Assembly (NCBI GenBank): GCA_947095535.1
Contig: OX352773.1
Span: 156,091,271-156,155,270 of the forward strand
Source of the DNA: Poecilobothrus nobilitatus
Lineage: Eukaryota > Arthropoda > Insecta > Diptera > Dolichopodidae
Length of the DNA: 64,000 nucleotides
Direction: 5' to 3'
Part shown: positions 1-12,235 of the stretch, in pieces
How positions within the stretch are numbered: the first letter of the stretch is position 1
Layout of the letters: the number at the start of each line of letters is the position of its first letter
Program-made: the position numbers and the translations under genes
Notes under the pieces: model-generated
What the model saw: only the letters and a program-made list of their open reading frames with translations
Told to the model about the DNA's origin: nothing
Databases searched by the model: none

Positions 1-880
1 TTTTAACACAGGAGTCTTGGTTTTTAATTTTTCAAAAATTTTTGTATATATGTATGTATTTGGTTTTATTGTTTTACCTTTTATTAATATTTGTTTTAAA
101 TGTCAATGTAATAGTATTTGATAAATTTTAATATCGTTTTAAATTGTAGATGTTGCTCGTAAGTTGTAAGTCACGTAGAAAATTTTGTCATTCTTGAGGT
201 TAAAAATTTCATAGGTGTATAGGTACATACAATGTAATAAAAATTTTTTCTTCTGTGACTTTCGTAAATGTTGAATGTTAATAAATATAATATGGACAGA
301 AATGACAACGACAACAGACAACAAACAGAATGAAAACAGTGTTGGGGCGAATTTATTACGCTATTTCTAATAGTACCTACTTTGATATAATTTATACAAT
401 ATGTTAAAAACAAATGTTATTTATGTTTATTTTATCTTATCTTATTTATGTTATTATTAAGAAATTGTGTAATTTTACAATAAAAAGATATTATTATTTA
501 ACAAGATAATATAAAATTTTGCCTGAAAGTGAATGTTTGATAACTATTTCGCTAAATACCAATAACTTTATTAGCTATTTTTAAATAACATCTACCTAGT
601 GGAAATATTAAGTTATTTTCTATTTATTACATGTTTCATTACAATATATTTACTTGCTAATGTCAGAAGTTAATGGTAGCACTTTAATTTTCTACCCTAT
701 CTCTAAATGAACTTTCGAAAAATCTCGTTTCCGATTTCTGTGAAGCTTTTATAACAGTAGTTTATGTTGAACAAAAAATTTCTGTTGCGATTCCGATTCT
801 TGGAAAACTCATTTGGGTTGACTACATCAATTTCAAAATATTTATATAAAATTCATATTACTGTAAATGTCTATAGAAAC
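1..880. other. AT-rich sequence, no recognised feature
   Basis: This stretch is AT-rich with only short open frames of 60-80 codons on the minus strand, without recognisable motifs. It ends exactly where the first family-A repeat begins. Confidence 0.6.
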
Positions 881-2417
881 GAGGAAGAATACAGTTGCCT
901 TTGTCAACTCTTAGATACCCGTACGAACCGTTAGTATGTTCACAGCCTGTCACTCTGCTCACAATATTATGTTTTTAATATTTTAGTATTTTAAAATAAT
1001 TTGGGTGAATTTTATAATTTCTAGAACTATGGGTTGTACATATATTCAAACTATATGTTTATATGTACATTCTTCAAAAGCAGATTCTAACCTTTCACAT
1101 AACGATTATCAATCCAAAACTTTTTCAAATATTCTATAGTACCATTTAATACTAAGCGGTAAATGTATATTAAATTTACTTAGTACAAAATAGTAAATAT
1201 AATTTTAAATATTATATTATATTATATTTAAATATTCCATTGACAGAATAATTTCTTATAAGTACAATAAAATACATATATGTATGTAAATACGGCGCTA
1301 TATAATATACATCTATACTCTTATCATTCATTCACTAGTGACATATACGATATGTAAATAAACATGATATTATATAAGTATGTATATATATTAATATCAT
1401 ATAAATAAAAATTCTTCAAGCAACCGTTATGTTGTTTATTTATTTACATTTTTTTGTACTACGCATTATATCCTCAACAATTTCAAATTATCGAGTAAAA
1501 AAAATGCAAAAAATTTGTTGAAGAAATTTGTTAGAAAATTTGAAAAATTCAAGTAACACTTTCGTCAATTATAAAGTAACCCTATATTATTAAAAAAAGT
1601 TATTAACAGAAATAAGAGTATAATGTTGAAGCTTTAATTTTTGTGTATTACTTCAAAAAAATTTTAACAGGTGTTCAAGTTACAGCTGTTTAAAAATAAG
1701 AAATTTTCAGTTTTTGACCCCTTACAGCTCCTAAATGGGGGGTGATACAAAAAAAATTTCTGAAATGACTCATACTTATTTTCAAAGATCTAACTTCTGT
1801 CAAAATTTCAAGTTTCCAACTTAAACCGTTTAGAAGATAGAAGGGTTGAAGGATTTTACAAAATTTTAGTTTCACATAACGGTAAATTAAGACACCGTAT
1901 GCCACAAATATATATTTATTGTATATATACTTTTAAAGCTAATGAAAGTAGTAATCGTTTGGCGTTTTCAAAATGAAGATATACCTTATACAACTTGTGC
2001 TATAACAATTTAAATATAGAGCTTTTTTGAACCTTTGGGGAGCTGTGGCTCCGTAACGGGTGGGGCTACAAAAAAAAGTTATTAAAAATAAAATTAATAA
2101 CTTTTAATTAAAAAATGTGGGGATCTAAAAGTTAGGTGTTCGAGAGCTATCCTAAGGCTTGGTCCAAACTCAACCAAAAAAAATAGGGAACCTACAAATT
2201 ACTCCTAGAATTTTTTGTGTAAATTTCAAGATTCTAGCTTTCTTAGATTTTCAGTTAGCGTGCTGACGGACGGACGGATGGACGGACATGGCTCAAAAGT
2301 CTTAGAATTTTTTCCTGATCCGATCCATACCTTTGAAGGTATATCTAGCTCGCTTATTTCGAGGTGTTACAAACGGAGGAGTAATTTTATTATACCCGAT
2401 CCTATCGTACGGGTATA
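881..2417 (-). mobile_element. HINE/DINE-1-like element, family A copy 1 (A1)
   Basis: A non-autonomous, non-coding element seen at six places in this window. Strand follows the DINE-1 convention, with the TATACCC hairpin as the 5' end, which here lies at the right. Seen: GAGGAAGAATACAG at the left edge; ATACCCGTACGA at about 916 and its inverse at the right edge; a subterminal hairpin (TATACCCG / CGGGTATA, about 2392-2417); a GACGGACGGACGG tract at about 2265-2287; and the block GAGGTGTTACAAACGGAGG near 2361. Drosophila DINE-1 carries the same hairpin, 'GTAACA' block and GTCCGTC tract in that order, so I infer a Helentron-associated element. Compared with A2 it lacks about 60 bp near 2107. 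No coding capacity. Confidence 0.85.
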
Positions 2418-3806
2418 AAAATTAAAGTATAATATTGGATGGTAGATATCTTAAAAGAAACGCGCCTTTTGATAACTAAAGTTTTTAATATTTAGAGAAA
2501 CAGTTATCACACATTTATTTTCAGACAAAAGTAACACATAAGCTCTAAATCTTATATGATCTTGCTAATTTGATATAACTACACTTTATAACCGAACCTT
2601 ATTATGCTGGTTCAGATGATCTATTAAGTTTAGTTATTTGTGACAATTTTTATGTTTAAAGAGGACATAATTTTATAAAAAAAAAAATTAATTTTTTGCT
2701 TATATTTTAATTTTTTGAAAAATATTTTAATACAACTGTTTATTTATTATAGTTTGTTCTCATATCTATTCATATTATGAAAAAAGCATCTAACTCTGAT
2801 CTTGTAACCAACTATAAAAATCACACCGAAAATAACATTCACCGGAACCCAGCAGAAATTATTATTTTATCTTAAAGTACAGTTACACAAAATTTCATGC
2901 AAATCGACCACGGTATTAACCTTTTCGTAAATATTATAACTTTTAGCTCAGTGTAGTGTATTTTATTCATAAAAATTAAATTTTTTATTAATTAGGAAAA
3001 TTTTAACACCTTTCGTAATTTTGTTTTCAAAGTTATATCGTACATAAATGCATAGCATCACAATATCTTGAAAAAAAAAAAAAATCCAGTGGGTGACTTT
3101 TGAAGTTTTCAAATATTTTTTTTTTTAATCTCCAGAAAGAAGTTAACTGTTTAAATGATTCAAAAAAAATCTCGAAAAACAAAAAACACGAATCTTGAAA
3201 TCTAGAATTTAAACTAGAACGTAATTTTATTCGGGATTATTATTTGAAGGCTATAGGATTCAAGATCTTTAGAGGTTATAGATGAATACAAATTGATTTG
3301 TATCATATGTAGTTCATGTAGTATTATAATATATTACCTATATACCTATATATTTTATATTTACCTTTATGTTTATTATATATTATTATGTTTATTCGTA
3401 CTATAAAAAAATTTTTATATTTCAGAATTTATAATTAAACACAGGTTACAATTTAATAATAACATGGTTACTTTTTGTGTATTTGTAAAACAACTTGTGT
3501 ATTTGTAAAACAAAAACCATACATAAAAGTTACCATCCAAATGGAGGAGGAAAACCAACATAATATTATTGAATAATGCAATTTGTTTTACAGCTATTTT
3601 ATGTTTGATGAATAAATAGTTGGTATATAAAATTCTGGGCTTACATTGAATTATGACTTTTGAAAATATGTACAAAGTTTTTTTTCTAAAATAAAAACGG
3701 ATCCATATAAAAATAAAGTTTCGCGCGCAGTTTTTTTTTTCGCATAAATTTAGCGAAACTGTATTCTTAAATACAGTAAATTCTTAAATATTGAAATATT
3801 ATTTTC
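2418..3806. other. AT-rich sequence, no recognised feature
   Basis: No gene or repeat family recognised. It contains poly-A/T tracts (about 3070 and 3118) and a ~20-bp imperfect direct duplication ('TGTGTATTTGTAAAACAA' twice, about 3476-3510). Confidence 0.55.
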
Positions 3807-4013
3807 AAGGAGCCTCAGTGGCCTAGTGCGTAAGAGTGTATAAAATACTCTCTAAAAACATCGAGGGAGTGCGGATTCGAATCCCACACACGTCGTAAGA
3901 GTTATTCACTCTTACGACATTTACAACCACGCCTGAACAGGAAAGGCTGTGTTATTTCCTGTCCACATTTATGTGGCAGTTAAATTCATTAAAAAAAAAA
4001 ACAGAATAATAAA
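3807..4013 (+). mobile_element. tRNA-derived SINE, copy 1
   Basis: The head resembles a tRNA gene: a Pol III A box around 'TGGCCTAGTGCGTAAGAG' (3819-3836) and a B box 'GATTCGAATCCC' (about 3874-3885). A unique body and an A-run (3991-4001) follow. The element is flanked by a 9-bp target duplication, ATTATTTTC at 3798-3806 and 4014-4022, which shows retroposition. In the body, GTCGTAAGAGT (3892-3902) and ACTCTTACGAC (3908-3918) form a perfect 11-bp stem with a 5-nt loop. Three more copies lie at 24720, 27490 and 61905. It is not a functional tRNA, because it has a long body and tail. Confidence 0.9.
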
Positions 4014-4757
4014 ATTATTTTCGTTCGATAGGTACTAGGTTGTCAGTTTATCATATTATAACTAAAAGAATTATTCAGAATATTTTCCATTAAAAATGCT
4101 TTTAAATCTTCTTTAAAAATCTTAAAAATGTCTTTAATTATTGAATACACAATAAATTGTTAAGTAAAATTCATTTCAGCTTAGTACATATTCTTAAAAA
4201 ATATTAAATTATACATGAAATTATTATTTTTTAAAATTTATCGTATCTATTATACCAAACCGACACCAAGTAAACAGTTTATAAAAATGTAATTTATAAG
4301 ATCTTATGTACCAAAGTACATAAACCTTGCATACTAAAGTACTTGAACCATTTTTAATTAAGTTTTGGACTAAGGAAAATAAAAAAAACAAATTTTGTAA
4401 GAATTTTACATCACAAAGAACATTGGTCTGAAGAACTATTTTAAATAACTATAAAAAGACTACAGAGGTGGAAAAACGGTTTAAAATACAGTATTAAATA
4501 AAGTTCGCAGTATTAAGGTAACAAAAATAAAAAAGCTGATAATAACATGAACACCTGCTTAAAAATAGAAAATTTATATTTTCTTGTAATTTTCCTTTTC
4601 AGTGCATATAATATGCGAAAATTCACTAAGAAAGCTTATAATATCCTTTAATATTAGCAATATAAAAGGAAGTGAAAAGTGTAATAATTAATGTTTTCTT
4701 GTAATTTGTTTTTTTTTCTCATAGACCTACATAGACATCTTCAAGAAAAAGAATAAA
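4014..4757. other. AT-rich sequence, no recognised feature
   Basis: No recognisable coding or repeat motif between the SINE and the family-D repeat. Confidence 0.5.
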
Positions 4758-5222
4758 AACCCAGGCAGAATGCAAACCTAAAGGTTTTTAAAGGCGTTCA
4801 TTTTTCAAAAGTAAATAAAACACTGTGACATGCACCAAAAATGTTTGAAACACTGTGACATGCACCAAAAATTTGTAAAATTTCTCAGAAGTTTATATAT
4901 AAGAAAACATTGTGGAAAGAAAGAAAAAATATTAAGCAGGAGCTGAGATATACCCATTTGAAAATAGGACTTTTTCAAACATTGAGAGGCTATAACTCTA
5001 TAATAGGTGAGGCTACATAAAAAAGTATAAATAAAATTGTTCTAAAATATTAAATTTTTTTAACGGACCTATCCATTCTTGGAATTTCTTTGCTCCATAT
5101 TAAAAGGTGTAGAAATTTAAATCGACGGACTTGTTGTAAACTGACTTGTTGTAAACGGGCAGAGTGAAAATAATATCTAAGCTAATTTTAAAATGTTTTG
5201 CGAAAAGTGTGCTAAAAATAAT
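4758..5222 (-). mobile_element. Family D repeat, copy 1 (short)
   Basis: The left end 'GGCAGAATGCAAACC' followed by 'GGTTTTTAAAGGCG' matches the left end of the long copy at 52268. The right end 'GTGTGCTAAAAATAATC' matches its right end. The internal part is shortened. A 30-bp direct duplication, 'AACACTGTGACATGCACC' twice at about 4820 and 4850, is local to this copy. Strand is set by analogy with families A-C (GTCCGTCC reading direction) and is not independently proven. Non-coding. Confidence 0.7.
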
Positions 5223-6247
5223 CTAAAAGAAAATGCATTAATATAAAAGTAAATAAAAGATATTCTTCAAAAAAAAAAAATTAAATTGTAATAGAAAACC
5301 AAAAGAATACATAATCGTGCATAGGACCGGTGTCAAGAAATATAAATTCTAAATAAACTTAGATTTCTACGCGAAAGTGGTTATGTAGAGCATTTTTTTA
5401 ACTAATACATGTATGTATATGAAGAGGATAGATAATAAAAATTTTTCTTCCAGGATAATCAATTAGTAAAACAATGGATATAATTTGGAATGAGTATAAT
5501 TCACTGAACTTTAATGAAAATTTGATTAAAATGTTTAAAAGTAAGAATGTTTTACTTATAAAAGAAGTTTATAGAAGGATAGAAGTTTTATATATAAGCT
5601 TCATTTTAAAATTTGTTCCGTTTTTATGTTTTTGGTATTTGTTGTGTTTTTAAAGTTCTGCTTTTAAATTAGTTTTTAAGCTAGGTTTTAGCTTCTGTTA
5701 TTAAGCTTTTAAATTATATACTTCTAAAAATAGAAAATCATTTCTGAATGTATTGCTGACTTTGTTTTTATGACTTGAAACACACTTTAATAATATTGTG
5801 TTTCATATAGAGTATTTCAGCTTCTATATAAATCTAAGAAGCTCGCAAAAGCCACACTTATTATACCAGTACACCACTATGTATTATAATATGTGCCTAC
5901 TATTTACAAGGTTAATTTATTTCACAGCATACCTGCCATAAAATCATATTACATATAAATAATTATAGTACCTACAGTAAAATTAATTAGACTAGGCACC
6001 TCCCCTACAGCTTTTAAGTAACTAACTAACCTACTAAATATTAATAACTATCTAAAATATACTATTGTATACACCTTAAATTAAGACGCTTAGTTTTGTT
6101 AACAAACTAGCAAAGTAATAAGTATTTTAAAAGAAAATAATGAGTTTCCTTTTTTAAAAATATGTTTAAAAATTTATAAAATGGATCTTTTAGGCTTAAT
6201 TGTGAAAATTTGAACAACAAGCATAATATGTATTATAATTTTGTTTA
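5223..6247. other. AT-rich sequence, no recognised feature
   Basis: Nothing recognisable on either strand beyond short AT-rich open frames. Confidence 0.5.
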
Positions 6248-6515
6248 TTAACTTCTTCTTTTTGTACCTTACCGTTTCGGATGTTGGCTAATGGTTAACA
6301 TTACATCACTTTTGACCTTCTTTGTTGTTAGTTTATACAGTAATCTAGTGCTCTGACGAACTACTTGAATCATCGATGAACATTTTTTAAGACAAAATAA
6401 TTTTTATGTGCCTGGACCTCGCCTTTTTCTATTTTTGCCGTCAAAAATAATATTTCAGAAAAAAATACTTCTCTTAGATGCCTCAAAATATGTCCAAAGT
6501 ATTCAATCTTACTAG
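6248..6515 (-). pseudogene. non-LTR retrotransposon ORF2 C-terminal remnant
   Basis: On the minus strand the sequence reads IEYFGHILRH about 10 codons in from 6515. It continues as a charged segment (TAKIEKGEVQ), then accumulates stops, and ends with 'LANIRNG' near 6270. The order 'EYFGHI.RH ... KIEGKRG-like ... ANIRNG' is typical of the C-terminal tail of endonuclease/reverse-transcriptase LINEs in insects. At least five in-frame stops show that it is dead. The upstream part is missing: the frame is cut within a few bases of the family-A element starting at 6520, and no continuation is seen beyond 8090. Reading the rest of the LINE as lost by truncation or deletion at the insertion is inference. 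Confidence 0.6.
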
Positions 6516-6519
6516 TTTT

Positions 6520-8090
6520 TATACCCGTACGATAGGATCGGGTATAATAAAATTACTCCTCCGTTTGTAACACCTCGAAATAAGCGAGCTAGATATACCT
6601 TCAAAGGTATGGATCGGATCAGAAAAAAATTCTAAGACTTTTGAGCCATGTCCGTCCGTCCGTCCGTCAGCACGCTAACTCAAAAACTAAGAAAGCTAGA
6701 ATCTTGAAATTTACACAAAATATTTTGGGAGTAATTTGTAGGTTCCCTATTTTTTTTGGTTGAGTTTGGACCAAGCCTTAGGGTAGCTCTCGAACACCTA
6801 ACTTTTAGATCCCCACATTTTTTTTGCAATAGAGCTATGAAATTTTAACTACTGATAGATCTCACAAAAATATTAATTTTATTTTTAATAACTTTTTTTT
6901 GTAGCCCCACCCGTTACGGAGCTACAGCTCCCCAAAGGTTGAAAAAAGCTCTATATTTAAATTGTTATATTACAAGTTGTATAAGGTATATCTTCATTTT
7001 AAAAACGCCAAACGATTACTACTTTTATTAGCTTTAAAAGTATTTATACAATAAATATATATTTTTGGCATACGGTGTCTTAATTTACCGTTATACGAAA
7101 CTCAAATTTTGCAAAATTCTTTAACCCTTCCATCTTCTAAACGGTTAAAGTTGGAAACTTGAAATTTTGACAGAAGTTAGATCTTTGAAAATTAGTATGA
7201 GTCATTTCAGAAATTTTTTTTGTATCGCCCCTCGTTTGGGAGCTGTAAGGGGTCAAAAACTGAAAATTTCCTATTTTTAAACACCTGTAACTTTAACACC
7301 TGTTAAAATTTTTTTGAAGTAATACACAAAAATTAAAACTTCAATATTATACTCTTATTTCTGTTAATAACTTTATTTAATAATATATGGTTACTTTATA
7401 ATTGACGAAAGAGTTACTTGATTTTTTCAAATTTTCTAACAAATTTCTTTAACTAATTTTTTGCATTTTGTTTTACTCGGTAATTTGAAATTGTTGAGGA
7501 TATAATGCGCAGTACAAAAAAATGTAAATAAATAAACAACATAACGGTTGCTTGAAGAATTTTTATTTATATGATATTGATATATATACATACTTATATA
7601 ATATCATGTTTATTTACAATATATCGTAAATGTCACTAGTGAATGAATGATAAGAGTATAGATGTATATTATATAGCGCCGTATTTACATACATATATGT
7701 ATTTTATTGTACTTATAAGAAATTATTCTGTCAATGGAATATTTAAATATAATATAATATAATATTTAAAATTATATTTACTATTTTGTACTAAGTAAAT
7801 TTACTATACATTTACCGCTTAGTATTAAATGGTACTATAGAATATTTGAAAAAGTTTTGGATTGATAATCGTTATGTGGAAGGTTAGAATTTGCTTTTGA
7901 AGAATGTATAAACATATAGTTTGAATATATCTACAACCCATAGTTCTAGAAATTATAAAATTCACCCAAATTATTTTAAAATACTAAAATATTAAAAAAA
8001 TAATATTGTAAGCAGAGTGACAGGCTGTGAACATACTAGTGGTTCGTACGGGTATCTAAGAGTTGACAAAGGCAACTGTATTCTTCCTCG
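6520..8090 (+). mobile_element. HINE/DINE-1-like element, family A copy 2 (A2)
   Basis: This is the most complete family-A copy and is inverted relative to A1. From the 5' end it shows TATACCCG...CGGGTATA (6520-6546), the CCTCCGTTTGTAACACCTCG block (6558-6577), the GTCCGTCCGTCCGTC tract (6651-6667), and a body shared with A1. An AT-rich palindromic stretch lies at about 7740-7790. At the 3' end, 'GTTCGTACGGGTATCT' is followed by a small AGTTG/CAACT hairpin and a terminal 'TTCTTCCTCG'. The element is preceded by a T-run, compatible with the TT-site preference of Helentron-type elements. It carries no open frame of note. Confidence 0.88.
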
Positions 8091-8876
8091 TTTATTATGA
8101 CTTGTATTTTTGTTTTTCTTTATTATAAATAAATATAATATAGCTATTTGTTATTAATAGTAACCATTTTTGATGATATAGATATAAGTCAAGAATTTAT
8201 ACCCTCACAACCAAGAATAAGGAAATGTACCTATACCTATAATATCTTTTGTGCTAAAAATAGGTACTATGCAACATAGAAAAAATAAATCATTTTATTA
8301 ATATAATAATAATATGATGTTCATAAAATCGTTCTTTAGATAATTTATATTATTTCATTTATTGTTATTGTTTAAATATTTCTAATCTTTCCTTTTCCTA
8401 GTATCCTAGTATATATTTTTATATTAATTTTTTTACTATAAGTACCTAGGTATATTTTATCTATCTATTACTAATATTACTATACAGTATACAATATGTG
8501 TTATAAAGAAAAGTATTGTAACCTTTATTATAAAAATTTAACTCGTTTGGATGATAAAGTTTATGAGTTTATAAAATATCCTTAAATCCAAAAATTAAAA
8601 ATGTTAATCTTATATAAAGTTTTCTTATAATTGTAATAAGGCTATGTAATATAAAACGAAGAATTCCTAAAAATTGTAAACTAACGTAACAATAAACCAT
8701 ACTTTGTACCGCCAAAAATAAAAATCTATTAATTTATTTATTATGAGAGCAGTTTAAATCGCTTTATAAGTCTGAACTGCGACACTGCGACAACTTTAAC
8801 ATATTGTGTAAAATAAATTTTAAAAACTAATCGTGAAATTGGTCGTTCTAAAAAACAAATGAATTTTTTTGCTTTA
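8091..8876. other. AT-rich sequence, no recognised feature
   Basis: No supported gene or repeat between A2 and the short MITE. Confidence 0.5.
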
Positions 8877-9066
8877 GGGACCTATTAATTGCACCAATCA
8901 CTTATCACTAATCAAATAACCATTTCTTTTTTTTTTTTTGATAAGTGGCTGTTTTCCACTAATCAAAACTTCATTGAGTTATTACCAAATATGGTTTTCG
9001 TGCAACAAAAACTTATCAAAAAAATTATAATTTGATTAGCGAGAAGTGATTGCTCCAATAGGGCCC
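8877..9066. mobile_element. 190-bp MITE with long terminal inverted repeats
   Basis: The two ends are imperfect inverted copies over about 45 bp. The left arm starts GGGACCTATTAATTGCACC and continues with AATCACTTATCACTAATC. The reverse complement of the right arm starts GGGCCCTATTGGAGC and continues with AATCACTTCTCGCTAATC. The arms enclose a T-run. I see no convincing target duplication (flanks ...GCTTTA and AGGTTC...), so the superfamily is undetermined. Non-coding. Confidence 0.7.
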
Positions 9067-11120
9067 AGGTTCAATAACTGAAAGAATTCTATACAAAAAA
9101 AAAAATTTAGAACGTTGCAAATTAATTGCATAAACTAAAATTTTAAAAATATGCACTTTGGTCTGTGCATACTGATTTGAATAACCTAAGAACATTTTTC
9201 TATGCCAATGAATGAATTTTCCAAGCGTTTTAAGGATTTAAAAGGAAATTTTTACCTGTTGTTAATATTATGAAAATATTTTATATAACTCTTCTCCCGA
9301 ATTGAAGTGTCGAAACTACTATTTCGGTTAAAGAGAAGGATCTATTTTGAAATTTTGAATTTGTTGCAACAGTACTTTTGAGAACCTACACAAAAAAGTA
9401 ATACGGTATGTTCTCCTATCCTATTTAAAAATATTTTAATATAGGTAATATATTGTATAGAAAGTTTTCTTATATTTTCTTATTTTCTAAATTTATTTAA
9501 GCTCATCACATAGTTAATAGGTTATACAGAATTTTAATAGAAACTTTGATATTTTTAATATAAAAAAAATAGGTTACCTAAATAATATACCTAATATGAA
9601 AAATCTCATCACCGTAAAGGTGTAATAAATCATTTCAGAATAATAAAAAAAATATCTAGGGAAAGGTAAAGGTAATATTACAAGTAATATTATTATAGTA
9701 AATAAAAGATTTTCCAACCCAAAAATAATAAAATGAAAAAAAAACAAAACCATATTTAAAGCAAGAAAAGTAAACGATAAAATCAAAACCAACAAAAAAA
9801 ATTAATTTATTTATTTAACAATTTTTTCCTGTCATGGAAACGATCGGTATAAGCATTAGTTTTTCCTTCTATCTAACATTTACTTCGCTAAAATATAAAT
9901 AAAGCTACCACACATATCTAATATTATTTTCATCAGAAAAAACATTAAATCCAAGTTTATTACTAATTATAAAATCAACAAAAGGCAGAGAATGAAATAT
10001 TAAATAATTTAAAGGAAAATTGTCTATTAAAGCTTAAAAATGAAAGGAAAAAAGAAAAATTTATTTTTAATGGTTAATATAAAAATAGGATTGCTTTAAA
10101 TAGATAAATTATTATTTAAATTGAATTATGTTTATTGATACTACTATGAATAGAAATTTTAGTATGACTAACTAATTTATGACCATTATTGTCATTTATG
10201 AGGATATGACAACACTACACTACCTGTTTAGTTGTATGTTGTATTATGTCTAAAAAAAATAGGACATCACTTTCAATAGTCGCGGATAATGCTGCATTAT
10301 CCGAAGAAGCAAAATACTTTAAGCCTGTCTAACAATTTTCTTAAGGTTATCCTACTAAAATGACTTATTACTTACTTACTGCTAAAATTATATTCGAAGA
10401 ATTTGTTGTTTGTTTGCTGTTAGCATAATTTAAACCTGGGCAAAGATATATTTAAAAAGCATGAAATTTTAAGTCATTGACGCTCAGTATAGCTTAAACT
10501 AATAATCAGTATTAGCTATAACCAATCCAACTGGCAAAAATAAGTCGGACGTATATTTAGCATCTAGTGTTCCTCCAGGTAATTATTGAAACCACTCAAA
10601 ACTGTTTGAAGGATATAGATAAGATAGCATTGCATAACCTATATTAATAACTTCAGGTTTAATTTCAATTTTGTATCTATATATTTCCAATCATATTAGA
10701 GCTTTTTTTGCCACTTCCGTAAAATAAAAGTTCATTAGCTTAACTATTTGACCTTAAATATTAGGCGAAATTCCTTTTTTGTGAAACTAAACTTTGAAGG
10801 ATTAAATAAAAAAATTTAAAAATAAAAATATTTTCTTCAATAACTATAAGGCCTTATAGAATAGAGAAATGTTTTTTACCTATAAAAGTATTATTTATCT
10901 ATAGATAAAATTGATTACAAATTTATTCTTTTTCTAAAATTTTTATGTTACATTTTACAAAGAGTAAAATAAAACATTTAAACAATAAAATTCTTCTATT
11001 TATCAATTTAAATGTATATTTCAGATTAACATCAAAATAAAAAGTTGAAAATTTTTCTTTTGAACTTTAAAACAAAAAATTTTAAATAGTGAAGTAACAA
11101 TTTTAGTTACTTTATTTTAG
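9067..11120. other. AT-rich sequence, no supported gene
   Basis: Mostly structureless. A 9-bp perfect stem with a 3-nt loop lies at 10283-10303 (CGGATAATG-CTG-CATTATCCG). A short frame at about 10530-10590 (plus) reads 'YLASSVPPGN', faintly like the GVPQGS motif of reverse transcriptases, and runs straight into stops; I do not call it. Confidence 0.5.
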
Positions 11121-12235
11121 TACGATAAGGATTGGGTATATTAAAATTGGTCCTCCGTTTGTAGCACCTCGAAATGCACTAGCTAGATATACCTTCAAAG
11201 GTACCTATCGATCGGATCAGTATCAAAATCTAAGTCGATTAAGCTTTGTCCGTCCGTCCGTCAGCAAGAAGAAAAACTAAGAAAGTTAGAGTCTTCAAAC
11301 TAAGAAAGTCAGCAAACTCAAAAACTAAGAAAGTTAGAGTCTTCAAATTAACACAACATATTCTAACAACAATTTGTATTTTTTTTGGTTGAGAGCTGAC
11401 CAAAACTTCGGGTAGCTCTCGAATACCTAACTTTTAGATCTCCACCTTTTTTTTTTGAAATAGAGCCATGAAATTTTAACTGCTGATAAATGTCATAAAA
11501 ATATTAATTTTAATTTTAACAACTTTTTTCTGTAGCTGTAGCCACAGAACTACAGCGCCCCAAAGTTCGAAAAAGCTCTCCGTTTCGGAACTGTATGTAG
11601 TCAAAAACTAAAAAGATCTTTATTTTTCAACAGCTGTAACTTGAACACCTGTCCATATTTTTTTGAAGTAATATACAAAAATTAAAGCTCCATCATTATA
11701 TTTTTATTTATATTAACAACTTTTCTTATTAATAGGGTTTCTTATTTATAGGGTTACCTTAAAATTGACGAAAGTGTGACTTAATTTTTCTAGCAAATTT
11801 TTTTAACGTTTTCTTTTTCATTTTTTTTTTACTCGATAATTTGAAATTGTTGAGGATGATGTGTAGTACAAAAAAAAATTAAGTAAATAAAAAATGTAAC
11901 TGTTGCTTGAAGAATTATAAGAAGAATATATTTATATGATATTAGTATACATACTTATATAATTCATGTTTATTTATATATCGTATATGTCACTGATGAA
12001 TGAATGATATATAATACATATTATGTATAGTATAAATTATTATACATTTGCCGCTTAGTATTAAATAGTACTACAGCATATTTGGAAGAGTTTTGGATTG
12101 ATAATCGTTATGTCGAATGTTAGAATCTGTTTTTGAAGAATGTGTGAACATATAGTTTGAATATATGTACAGCCCATAGTTCTAGAAATTATAAAATTCA
12201 CCCAAATTATTTTAATATGCTAAAAAATTAAAAAA

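Noticed and set aside
139..413. Two overlapping minus-strand frames of 61-80 codons
   Set aside because: AT-rich, hydrophobic, mutually overlapping and without motif; expected by chance.
2265..2287. GACGGACGG tracts as simple microsatellites
   Set aside because: They always occur at a fixed place in the A-D repeat families, so they are an internal part of those elements.
10530..10600. Possible RT motif 'YLASSVPPGN'
   Set aside because: No neighbouring RT motifs, stops immediately downstream, and similarity over fewer than ten residues.
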